Positions 44,834-56,817 of a stretch of DNA of 64,000 bases are shown in pieces. Both the position numbers and the translations under genes were made by a program. Every line of letters begins with the position of its first letter. Position 1 is the stretch's first letter. The DNA lies in the NCBI GenBank assembly GCA_036925085.1, contig JAUPFP010000082.1, positions 372,501 to 436,500 on the forward strand. Reading direction: 5' to 3'. The notes under the pieces were generated by a model. That model had not been told where the DNA came from. It was given only the letters and a program-made list of their open reading frames with translations, and made no database searches. Source of the stretch: Brachycybe producta. Its lineage: Eukaryota; Arthropoda; Diplopoda; Playtdesmida; Andrognathidae.

Positions 44834-47800
44834 GCGCGTCGGAACGAAATTCGATGAGAATCGTACAACTTACCGGGACTCGGTCGATACTCTTATCTTC
44901 CACCCTCGTTGTCTCGAAAACCGTTCACTACGATTGCATATGCGAGTCATATTCACGGGGATTCTCCTCTGACCCACTGCATTGCAAGTTTTGCTTCGAC
45001 TCTGAAGTCTGACTGCCTTAACACACATATAAGCAGAATACATAGTAATATACTCGATAGAGTGTATTCAAGTGTTTGTTCTGTATATGATGATGCTTTG
45101 GCATAGGACTTTGGTGTTTTTCTCTAACACACTCATGTGTCTGATTTCACATATGAAGTGGAGAAGCACGCCTGTTTGCGATGTTTATGCGGACAGAAGA
45201 TGTCTTTGGCAATTTTGCGACTTGTCATTTGATTCCTCTGACCCTCTGCATTGCATAAAGCCTGTTGCTTGGAAACTCCATAATGTGAGTCTATCCTTGG
45301 GTGTGTGTAGAAGCACGTCTGTTTACGATTGCTTTTGCGGACAGAAGGTCCCCCTTGACTCGCGCGTCGGAACGAAATTCGATGAGAATCGTACAACTTA
45401 CCGGGACTCGGTCGATACTCTTATCTTCCCTTACCCTCGTTGTCTCGAAAACCCGTTCATATACGATAGCATATGCGAGTCATTTACAAGGGGATGTCTG
45501 ACCCACTGCATTGCCGAAGCAGCAACGTCGCTTTGTCGGTCTCACGTGAGTAATCAATAGAAAAAAGTTTAGAGTCCAACTTTGAAGTGCTCACGGCAGA
45601 GATCTTGGCCGTAAGACAGTAAATCTGGTCGGCAGTTGGAGCCGGACACTTGCCAAAAAAGTGGTGCATTTTGACCCCCAAGCTCGACTCGCACTGCCTT
45701 GTAGAGCTAAGTGTGGCGGCCCAAATGTCACTATATTTGCGGTATGTTGTCTCGCGGAGAGCTCTTACTTGCTGCCCCAAAACTGTCTGAAAACGGTATA
45801 TTAGGGGGATGTAGATGTGCGTGCAGTCATGCCGCCTGAGACTACGCCCGATAACGGGGACACTTTCTCAAGAAGAACCGTTGAAAACAAAAGTCCTGGG
45901 CATGACATTAAAAGGCACCCTGGAGAATGAGGAGCACGCCTGTTGGATGTTTTTGCGGACAGAATATCTCTGACCCTCTGCATTGCAAGTGTTCGCTTCG
46001 GCTCTGAAGTCTGACTGCCTCAACACACATCTAAGCAGAATACATGGTAATATACTCGATAGAGTGTATTCAATTCTGTATATGGTGATGCTTTGGTATA
46101 GGACTTTGGTGTTTTTCTCTAACACACTCATGTGTCTGATTTCACATATGAAGTGGAGAAGCACGCCTGTTTGCGATGTTTATGCGGACAGAAGATGTCT
46201 TTGGCAACTTTGCGACTCTGTTGTCATTTGATTCCTCTGACCCTCTGCATTGCACAGTGCCTGTTGCTTTGAAACTCCATAATGTGAGTCTATCCTTGGG
46301 TGTGTGTAAAAAAGCACGCCTGTTTGATGCTTTTGCGGACAGAAGGTCCCCCTTGACTCGCGCGTCGGAACGAAATTCGATGAGAATCGTACAACTTACC
46401 GGGACTCGGTCGATACTCTTATCTTCCACCCTCGTTGTCTCGAAAACCGTTCACTACGATTGCATATGCGAGTCATATTCACGGGGATTCTCCTCTGACC
46501 CACTGCATTGCAAGTTTTGCTTCGACTCCGAAGTTTGACTGCCTCTACACACATATAAGCAGAATACATGGTAATATACTCGATAGAGTGTATTCGAGTG
46601 TTTGTTCTGTTTTTATATGATGATGCTTTGGCATAGGACTTTGGTGTTTTTCTCTAACACACTCATGTGTCTGATTTCACATATGAAGTGGAGAAGCACG
46701 CCTGTTTGTGATGTTTTTGCGGACAGAAGATGTCTTTGGCAACTTTGCGACTCTGTTGTCATTTGATTCCTCTGACCCTCTGCATTGCACAGTGCCTGTT
46801 GCTTTGAAACTCCATAATGTGAGTCTATCCTTGGGTGTGTGTAAAAAAGCACGCCTGTTTGATGCTTTTGCGGACAGAAGGTCCCCCTTGACTCGCGCGT
46901 CGGAACGAAATTCGATGAGAATCGTACAACTTACCGGGACTCGGTCGATACTCTTATCTTCCACCCTCGTTGTCTCGAAAACCGTTCACTACGATTGCAT
47001 ATGCGAGTCATATTCACGGGGATTCTCCTCTGACCCACTGCATTGCAAGTTTTGCTTCGACTCTGAAGTCTGACTGCCTCAACACACATATAAGCAGAAT
47101 ACATGGTAATATACTCGATAGAGTGTATTCAAGTGTTTGTTCTGTATATGATGATGCTTTGGCATAGGACTTTGGTGTTTTTCTCTAACACACTCATGTG
47201 TCTGATTTCACATATGAAGTGGAGAAGCACGCCTGTTTGCGATGTTTATGCGGACAGAAGATGTCTTTGGCAATTTTGCGACTTGTCATTTGATTCCTCT
47301 GACCCTCTGCATTGCATAAAGCCTGTTGCTTGGAAACTCCATAATGTGAGTCTATCCTTGGGTGTGTGTAGATGTTCTGTTTACGCTTTTGCTTTTGCGG
47401 ACAGGATATCCCCCTTGACTCGTGCGTCGGAACGAAATTCGATGAGAATCGTACAACTTACCGGGACTCGGTCGATACTCTTATCTTCCACCCTCGTTGT
47501 CTCGAAAACCCGTTCATATACGATAGCATATGCGAGTCATTTACAAGGGGATGTCTGACCCACTGCATTGCCGAAGCAGCAACGTCGCTTTGTCGGTCTC
47601 ACGTGAGTAATCAATAGAAAAAAGTTTAGAGTCCAACTTTGAAGTGCTCACGGCAGAGATCTTGGCCGTAAGACAGTAAATCTGGTCGGCAGTTGGAGCC
47701 GGACACTTGCCAAAAAAGTGGTGCATTTTGACCCCCAATCTCTACTCGCTCTGCCTTGTAGAGTTAATTGTGGCGGACCAAATGTCACTATATTTGCGGT

Positions 47801-49937
47801 ATGTTGTCTCGCGGAGAGCTCTTACTTGCTGCCCCAAAACTGTCTGAAAACGGTATATTAGGGGGATGTAGATGTGCGTGCAGTCATGCCGCCTGAGACT
47901 ACACCCGATAACGGGGACACTTTCTCAAGAAGAACCGTTGAAAACAAAAGTCCTGGGCATGACATTAAAAGGCACCCTGGAGAATGAGGAGCACGCCTGT
48001 TGGATGTTTTTGCGGACAGAATATCTCTGACCCTCTGCATTGCAAGTGTTCGCTTCGGCTCTGAAGTCTGACTGCCTCAACACACATCTAAGCAGAATAC
48101 ATGGTAATATACTCGATAGAGTGTATTCAAGTGTTTGTTCTGTATATGGTGATGCTTTGGTATAGGACTTTGGTGTTTTTCTCTAACACACTCATGTGTC
48201 TGATTTCACATATGAAGTGGAGAAGCACGCCTGTTTGCGATGTTTATGCGGACAGAAGATGTCTTTGGCAACTTTGCGACTCTGTTGTCATTTGATTCCT
48301 CTGACCCTCTGCATTGCACAGTGCCTGTTGCTTTGAAACTCCATAATGTGAGTCTATCCTTGGGTGTGTGTAAAAAAGCACGCCTGTTTGATGCTTTTGC
48401 GGACAGAAGGTCCCCCTTGACTCGCGCGTCGGAACGAAATTCGATGAGAATCGTACAACTTACCGGGACTCGGTCGATACTCTTATCTTCCACCCTCGTT
48501 GTCTCGAAAACCGTTCACTACGATTGCATATGCGAGTCATATTCACGGGGATTCTCCTCTGACCCACTGCATTGCAAGTTTTGCTTCGACTCTGAAGTCT
48601 GACTGCCTTAACACACATATAAGCAGAATACATGGTAATATACTCGATAGAGTGTATTCAAGTGTTTGTTCTGTATATGATGATGCTTTGGCATAGGACT
48701 TTGGTGTTTTTCTCTAACACACTCATGTGTCTGATTTCACATATGAAGTGGAGAAGCACGCCTGTTTGCGATGTTTATGCGGACAGAAGATGTCTTTGGC
48801 AACTTTGCGACTCTGTTGTCATTTGATTCCTCTGACCCTCTGCATTGCATAAAGCCTGTTGCTTGGAAACTCCATAATGTGAGTCTATCCTTGGGTGTGT
48901 GTAGAAGCACGTCTGTATACGATTGCTTTTGCGGACAGAAGGTCCCCCTTGACTCGCGCGTCGGAACGAAATTCGATGAGAATCGTACAACTTACCGGGA
49001 CTCGGTCGATACTCTTATCTTCCCTTACCCTCGTTGTCTCGAAAACCCGTTCATATACGATAGCATATGCGAGTCATTTACAAGGGGATGTCTGACCCAC
49101 TGCATTGCCGAAGCAGCAACGTCGCTTTGTCGGTCTCACGTGAGTAATCAATAGAAAAAAGTTTAGAGTCCAACTTTGAAGTGCTCACGGCAGAGATCTT
49201 GGCCGTAAGACAGTAAATCTGGTCGGCAGTTGGAGCCGGACACTTGCCAAAAAAGTGGTGCATTTTGACCCCCAATCTCTACTCGCTCTGCCTTGTAGAG
49301 TTAATTGTGGCGGACCAAATGTCACTATATTTGCGGTATGTTGTCTCGCGGAGAGCTCTTACTTGCTGCACCAAAACTGTCTGAAAACGGTATATTAGGG
49401 GGATGTAGATGTGCGTGCAGTCATGCCGCCTGAGACTACACCCGATAACGGGGACACTTTCTCAAGAAGAACCGTTGAAAACAAAAGTCCTGGGCATGAC
49501 ATTAAAAGGCACCCTGGAGAATGAGGAGCACGCCTGTTGGATGTTTTTGCGGACAGAATATCTCTGACCCTCTGCATTGCAAGTGTTCGCTTCGGCTCTG
49601 AAGTCTGACTGCCTCAACACACATAAGCAGTTCGAATAATGGTAATATACTCGATAGAGTGTATTCCAGTGTTTGTTCTGTCTATGGTGATGCTTTGGTA
49701 TAGGACTTTGGTGTTTTTCTCTAATGCACGCACTCATGTGTCTGATTTCACATGTGAAGTGGAGAAGCACGCCTGTTGAATGTTTTTGCGGACAGAAGAT
49801 GTCTTTGGCGACTTTGCGACTAGTTGTCATTTGATTCCTCTGACCCTCTGCATTATTGTACAGTGCCTGTTGCTTGGACACTCCGTAATGTGAGTCTATC
49901 CTTGAGTGTGTGTAAAAAAGCACGCCTGTTTGATGCT
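44791..49937. repeat. Block III, second set in IGS B
   Basis: Units start near 45566, 47623 and 49160, so they are 2,057 and 1,537 bp long, the last cut off at the 307-bp array. Promoter-like TATATTAGGGGG lies at 45797-45808, 47854-47865 and 49391-49402. From about 45,660 to 47,740 the sequence repeats 36,845-38,925 at a constant shift of 8,815 bp with only a few differences, which marks a recent duplication. Confidence 0.9.
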
Positions 49938-51064
49938 AAAAACTCCGCAATATTATTATTGCGGGAAATTGTTCACGAGGGACAAACGGGGCAAATCCAA
50001 TACTCGGCGAGAGGTGAAACTCTGAGACCCTTGTAACGATGCCACGAATGTCTTTCCGTTGAACAAAAGTGAATGTCGCCCAGCATTCACGTAACAATAC
50101 CAGCAAGAGGTGTCAGTGAATAAGGTTGCCAACGGTAACCTAACAAACAGGGATAACTTTACTTACGGGTCTTGTTCCCTACTTCGCCTTAAAAAGTGAG
50201 GTAGATGGAGCTTGTTCCCTGAACAGTGGTAGACGGACTTGAGACACCCGTCTACGTCGTTCTAAAACTGCTCGCAAAAAGAAGGACAAACGGGGCAAAT
50301 CTAATACTCGGCGAGAGGTGAAACTCTGAGACCCTTGTAATGGCATGCCATGAATGTCTTTTCTTCGAAACGAAAGTGAATGTCGCCCAGCATTCACGTA
50401 ACAATACCAGCAAGAGGTGTCAGTGAATAAGGTTGCCAACGGTAACCTAACAAACAGGGATAACTTTACTTACGGGTCTTGTTCCCTACTTCGCCTTAAA
50501 AAGTGAGGTAGATGGAGCTTGTTCCCTGAACAGTGGTAGACGGACTTGAGACACCCGTCTACGTCGTTCTAAAACTGCTCGCAAAAAGAAGGACAAACGG
50601 GGCAAATCTAATACTCGGCGAGAGGTGAAACTCTGAGACCCTTGTAATGACATGCCATGAATGTCTTTTCTTCGAAACGAAAGTGAATGTCGCCCAGCAT
50701 TCACGTAACAATACCAGCAAGAGGTGTCAGTGAATAAGGTTGCCAACGGTAACCTAACAAACAGGGATAACTTTACTTACGGGTCTTGTTCCCTACTTCG
50801 CCTTAAAAAGTGAGGTAGATGGAGCTTGTTCCCTGAACAGTGGTAGACGGACTTGAGACACCCGTCTACGTCGTTCTAAAACTGCTCGCAAAAAGAAGGA
50901 CAAACGGGGCAAATCTAATACTCGGCGAGAGGTGAAACTCTGAGACCCTTGTAATGGCATGCCATGAATGTCTTTTCTTCGAAACGAAAGTGAATGTCGC
51001 CCAGCATTCACGTAACAATACCAGCAAGAGGTGTCAGTGAATAAGGTTGCCAACGGTAACCTAA
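49938..51064. repeat. 307-bp composite array, IGS B
   Basis: The repeat is the same as in IGS A, but with about 3.5 copies instead of 4.5. Copies here share small differences from IGS A (GAAACGAAAGTG against GAAACAAAAGTG; TAATGGCATGCC in two copies), so each array has been homogenised separately. The entry hairpin CCGCAATA/TATTGCGG is perfect here. Confidence 0.9.
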
Positions 51065-52849
51065 CACATAGATTGACAGCTATGTGTAGTGGGTCTACTC
51101 ACACGACCTGGTGCAGTCGGCTATCCTATCATGCTGCAAGGTGTGTGGTGGAGGCTCACGGCGGTGCGTGATGAAGGGCTTAGTGGCACCCTTCTCAGCC
51201 ACCGTCAATGGTGATGACGATCTTGGTGGAAGTGAATGGATGTGAATTGCAGAACACATTCAAAGCAGAAAAAACACATAGAAGATGATGAGGATGACTA
51301 TGTGTTGTGGGTCTACCCACACGAAGGCAGACAAGCAGTTAATGAATAACCTGCCTAGAAAGACTAATCGAGATTCTCACTTGTGAATTGGTAAGCAGAA
51401 ATGACAAACGGGTTACGGCGCCCGAATGATGGTTATCCGTGAACGACAGACTCATATCGCTAAAGTCGTTGCATGGACTCACTTTTTGAAGTGAAAAAAA
51501 GTTAAAGTACAAACTTTTGAATGTCAAGGTGAAGAAATAGTCCGGAATGACGATAAACTAGGCCGCGATTGAGTGCGAACACTTGCCAAAAAAGTGGTGC
51601 ATTTTGAGCCCCAATCTCTACTCGCTCTGCCTTGTAGAGTTAATTGTGGCGGACCAAATGTCACTATATTTGCGGTATGTTGTCTCGCGGAGAGCTCTTA
51701 CTTGCTGCCCCAAAACTGACTGAAAACGGTAAATTGGGGGCGAGAGAGAGTTCGTGGCTTGTGCCGTGTGAAGCTCTGCCGAAAGCGGCTGTCTGTTACA
51801 TGTCTTTGCGGACAGAAGAGGATCTCCGTGATCATCTCTTCTGACCCTCTGCATCGCAGCAGTCTTGTCGCTTCAACGGTAAAGAGTGGCTTGAAACACG
51901 GACCCGAAGTGCCATGAACAACGACTAAACTCAGTCCCAATATAGAGTCGTTGGGCATGGCTTAAAACAGTTACACGGAAAATGACTGTGGTAATTCTGG
52001 AGCTAATACTATGTGGGGTCGCTATGGATGCTCATAGCGAAAGCGATGATCTTGGTGGAAGTAAATGAATGGATGTGAAATTGCAGAACACATTCAAAGG
52101 GAATCGGACATGGCGAAATAAGTGGTGCATTTCTGTGCCGTGTAAAGCTCTTCCAAAAGCGGCTGTCTGTTACATGGTTTTGCGGACAGAAGAAGATCTC
52201 TGTGATCATCTCCTCTGACCCTCTGCATTGCAGCAGTCTTGTCGCTTTAACGGTGAAGTAGTACTGAAACACGGACAGAATGAAATGCACGGAAAAAGAC
52301 TAATCGAGATTCTCACTTGGTGGTGAATAAAGAGTAACGTAGGTGTCCTGAGGCTTGCTCAAGAATAGGGCAAGGATATACAAGAGGTGTCTGTTAAGGT
52401 TACCAATGGTAACCTAACACATAGAGGGGCAGCTATGTGTAGTGGGTCACCCACACGACCTGTTGCAGTCGGCTATCCTATCATGCTGCAAGGTGTGTGG
52501 TGGAGGCTCACGGCGGTGCGTGATGAAGGGCTTAGCGCACCCTTCTCAGCCGCCGTCAATGGTGATGACGATCTTGGTGGAAGTGAATGGATGTGAATTG
52601 CAGAACACATTCAAAGCATAGTGGATGACTATGTGTAGTGGGTCTACCCACACGAAGGCAGACAAGCAGTTAATGAATAACCTGCCTAGAAAGACTAATC
52701 GAGATTCTCACTTGTGAATTGGTAAGCAGAAATGGCACACGGGTTACGGCGCCCGAATGATGGTTATCCGTGAACGACAGACTCCTATCGCTAAAGTCGT
52801 TGCATGGACTCACTTTTTGAAGTGAAAAAAGTTAAAGTACAAACTTTTG

Positions 52850-53560
52850 AATTCCAAGGTGAAGAAATAGTCCGGAATGACGATAAACTAGGCGGTAATT
52901 GAGTGCGAACACTTGCCAAAAAAGTGGTGCATTTTGACCCCCAATCTCTACTCGCTCTGCCTTGTAGAGTTAATTGTGGCGGACCAAATGTCACTATATT
53001 TGCGGTATGTTGTCTCGCGGAGAGCTCTTACTTGCTGCACCAAAACCGACTAAAAACGGTAAGTTAGGGGGATGTAGATGTGCGGGCAGTCATGCCGCCT
53101 GACACTACGCCCGATAACGGGGACACTTTCTCAAGAAGAACCGTTGAATAAAAAGCACGCCTGTTTAATGTTTTTGCGGACAGAAAAAGTGTTAACTTGT
53201 TAACAATATCTCTTCTGACCCTCTGCATTGCAGCAGTGTGCCTGAACATATGCTCGTCTGCCCAAAGCGGCGGTCTGTTTAATGTTTTTGCGGACAGATT
53301 TCCTCTGACCCTCTGCATTAAAGCAGTCTTGTCGCTTAATCGGTAGAAACGTTGGATTGACAGATTGTGTTGTGAACGCGTTCACTTCTGAGGCAATCGT
53401 GATTCTCGGCGAGAAGTAAAATTCTACGACCCCGGATAAGCGCATGCCCGAGTTGTGATTTGCGTGTTCACGTAAATAAAGTGTGGGGTAGCACTTTTTG
53501 GTAAGCAGAAATGGTAAACGAATGGATGTGAAATTGCAGAACACATTCAAAATTCTGGAG
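52850..53560 (+). pseudogene. Private mosaic segment with 18S and 28S fragments
   Basis: This stretch has no counterpart in IGS A or in the first block IV set. It starts as block IV, takes on a block III promoter-like module (GTTAGGGGGATGTAGATGTG near 53062), then two TGCGGACAGA segments with very short interiors, then a piece like 18S GAGAGGTGAAATTCGAAGACC (here GAGAAGTAAAATTCTACGAC near 53411), then 28S CACTTTTTGGTAAGCAGAAA (near 53490, matching 27285 on) and a 5.8S piece near 53528-53548. It shows that new fragment combinations are still arising. Confidence 0.75.
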
Positions 53561-54519
53561 CTAATACTATGTGGGGTCGCTATGGATGCTCATAGCGAAA
53601 GCGATGATCTTGGTGGAAGTAAATGAATGGATGTGAAATTGCAGAACACATTCAAAGGGAATCGGACATGGCGAAATAAGTGGTGCATTTCTGTGCCGTG
53701 TAAAGCTCTTCCAAAAGCGGCTGTCTGTTACATGGTTTTGCGGACAGAAGAAGATCTCTGTGATCATCTCCTCTGACCCTCTGCATTGCAGCAGTCTTGT
53801 CGCTTTAACGGTGAAGTAGTACTGAAACACGGACAGAATGAAATGCACGGAAAAAGACTAATCGAGATTCTCACTTGTGAATTGGTAAGCAGAAATGGCA
53901 AACGGGTTACGGCGCCCGAATGATGGTTATCCGTGAACGACAGACTCCTATCGCTAAAGTCGTTGCATGGACTCACTTTTTGAAGTGAAAAAAAGTTAAA
54001 GTACAAACTTTTGAATGTCAAGGTGAAGAAATAGTCCGGAATGACGATAAACTAGGCCGCGATCGAGTGCGAACACTTGCCAAAAAAGTGGTGCATTTTG
54101 AGCCCCAATCTCTACTCGCTCTGCCTTGTAGAGTTAATTGTGGCGGACCAAATGTCACTATATTTGCGGTATGTTGTCTCGCGGAGAGCTCTTACTTGCT
54201 GCCCCAAAACTGACTGAAAACGGTAAATTGGGGGCGAGAGAGAGTTCGTGGCTTGTGCCGTGTGAAGCTCTGCCGAAAGCGGCTGTCTGTTACATGTCTT
54301 TGCGGACAGAAGAGGATCTCCGTGATCATCTCTTCTGACCCTCTGCATCGCAGCAGTCTTGTCGCTTCAACGGTAAAGAGTGGCTTGAAACACGGACCCG
54401 AAGTGCCATGAACAACGACTAAACTCAGTCGAAATATAGAGTCGTTGGGCATGGCTTAAAACAGTTACACGGAAAATGACTGTGGTAATTCTGGAGCTAA
54501 TACTATGTGGGGTCGCTAT

Positions 54520-54710
54520 GGATGCTCATAGCGAAAGCGATGATCTTGGTGGAAGTAAATGAATGGATGTGAAATTGCAGAACACATTCAATGGAAACGG
54601 ACATGGCGAAATAAGTGGTGCCGTGTAAAACTGTGGTAATTCTGGATGCTCATAGCGAAAGCGATGATCTTGGTGGAAGTAAATGAATGGATGTGAATTG
54701 CAGAACACAT
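54520..54710. repeat. 124-bp chimeric sub-repeat, 1.5 copies
   Basis: The first copy starts at 54520. The second, at 54644, changes after about 65 bp into the 28S/5.8S composite (GGATGTGAATTGCAGAACAC without the extra A). The switch point lies in the shared 5.8S-derived stretch, so the rRNA fragments themselves serve as recombination sites. Confidence 0.85.
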
Positions 54711-55456
54711 TCAAAGCATAGTGGATGACTATGTGTAGTGGGTCTACCCACACGAAGGCAGACAAGCAGTTAATGAATAACCTGCCTAGAAAGACTAATC
54801 GAGATTCTCACTTGTGAATTGGTAAGCAGAAATGGCACACGGGTTACGGCGCCCGAATGATGGTTATCCGTGAACGACAGACTCCTATCGCTAAAGTCGT
54901 TGCATGGACTCACTTTTTGAAGTGAAAAAAAGTTAAAGTACAAACTTTTGAATGTCAAGGTGAAGAAATAGTCCGGAATGACGATAAACTAGGCCGCGAT
55001 CGAGTGCGAACACTTGCCAAAAAAGTGGTGCATTTTGAGCCCCAATCTCTACTCGCTCTGCCTTGTAGAGTTAATTGTGGCGGACCAAATGTCACTATAT
55101 TTGCGGTATGTTGTCTCGCGGAGAGCTCTTACTTGCTGCCCCAAAACTGACTGAAAACGGTAAATTGGGGGCGAGAGAGAGTTCGTGGCTTGTGCCGTGT
55201 AAAGCTCTGCCGAAAGCGGCTGTCTGTTACATGTCTTTGCGGACAGAAGAGGATCTCCGTGATCATCTCTTCTGACCCTCTGCATCGCAGCAGTCTTGTC
55301 GCTTCAACGGTAAAGAGTGGCTTGAAACACGGACCCGAAGTGCCATGAACAACGACTAAACTCAGTCCCAATATAGAGTCGTTGGGCATGGCTTAAAACA
55401 GTTACACGGAAAATGACTGTGGTAATTCTGGAGCTAATACTATGTGGGGTCGCTAT

Positions 55457-55828
55457 GGATGCTCATAGCGAAAGCGATGATCTTGGTGGAAGTAAATGAA
55501 TGGATGTGAAATTGCAGAACACATTCAATGGAAACGGACATGGCGAAATAAGTGGTGCCGTGTAAAACTGTGGTAATTCTGGATGCTCATAGCGAAAGCG
55601 ATGATCTTGGTGGAAGTAAATGAATGGATGTGAAATTGCAGAACACATTCAATGGAAACGGACATGGCGAAATAAGTGGTGCCGTGTAAAACTGTGGTAA
55701 TTCTGGATGCTCATAGCGAAAGCGATGATCTTGGTGGAAGTAAATGAATGGATGTGAAATTGCAGAACACATTCAATGGAAACGGACATGGCGAAATAAG
55801 TGGTGCCGTGTAAAACTCTGCCAAATTC
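55457..55828. repeat. 124-bp chimeric sub-repeat, three copies
   Basis: Copies start at 55457, 55581 and 55705, as at 40667 and 14254. Confidence 0.9.
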
Positions 55829-56535
55829 GGCTGTCTGTTTAATGTTTATGCGGACAGAAGAAGATCTCCGTGATCGTCTTATCTGACCCTCTGCATTTTA
55901 GCAGTCTTGTCGTTTTAACGGTAAAGAGTGGTATTGAAACACGGACAGTGAAAGTGATTTGCGTGTTTACATAAAGTGTTAGTGTGTGGGGTTCACTTTA
56001 TGTAAGCAGAAAAAGTTAAAGTACAAACTTTTGAATTCCAAGGTGAAGAAACAGTCCGGAATGACGATAAACTAGGCCGCGATTGAGTGCGAACACTTGC
56101 CAAAAAAGTGGTGCATTTTGAGCCCCAATCTCTACTCGCTCTGCCTTGTAGAGTTAATTGTGGCGGACCAAATGTCACTATATTTGCGGTATGTTGTCTC
56201 GCGGAGAGCTCTTACTTGCTGCCCCAAAACTGACTGAAAACGGTAAATTGGGGGCGAGAGAGAGTTCGTGGCTTGTGCCGTGTGAAGCTCTGCCGAAAGC
56301 GGCTGTCTGTTACATGTCTTTGCGGACAGAAGAGGATCTCCGTGATCATCTCTTCTGACCCTCTGCATTTTAGCAGTCTTGTCGTTTTAACGGTAAAGAG
56401 TGGTATTGAAACACGGACCGTGAAAGTGATTTGCGTGTTTACATAAAGTGTTATGTAAGCAGAAAAAGTTTAAGTACAAACTTTTGAATTCCAAGGTGAA
56501 GAAACAGTCCGGAATGACGATAAACTAGGGGGCTG

Positions 56536-56817
56536 GCGGTGTCGCAATGCGCGCACTGGGAGTCTGACTCCTATCGAAGCTCCACGTGAGCCTAGACGTC
56601 CGCAATAATGGGGGGTTTATCACAGCAGACAGAGATGCAAGCGGTGTCGCAATGCGCGCACTGGGAGTCTGACTCCTATCGAAGCTCCACGTGAGCCGAG
56701 ACGTTATGCGGGCTGTCAGGGCGGGGGGTTATTCACAGCATTTGTCAGTAGCAGGTGGTGTCGCAATGCGCGCACTGGGAGTCTGACTCCTATCGAAGCT
56801 CCACGTGAGCCGAGACG
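56536..56817. repeat. Trio of 62-bp palindromic repeats, second set in IGS B
   Basis: Three copies start at 56536, about 56640 and 56755. The third has GTGGTGTCGC in place of GCGGTGTCGC. The palindrome and CACGTG are unchanged. Confidence 0.85.

Larger units (their letters stand above)
51065..56535. repeat. Block IV, second set in IGS B
   Basis: This is the longest version of the mosaic. It begins as in IGS A (hairpin CACATAG/CTATGTG, then the 28S/5.8S composite) and holds units with the marker CACTTGCCAAAAAAGTGGTG near 51584, 52907, 54078, 55011 and 56097. It includes a private segment at about 52,850-53,560. Confidence 0.88.

Noticed and set aside
36845-47740. The 8.8-kb duplication as a pure assembly artefact
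   Set aside because: The copies differ at several positions, and the joins create novel hybrid sequence within shared modules. True unequal exchange is therefore more likely, although mis-assembly of such repeats cannot be excluded without reads.
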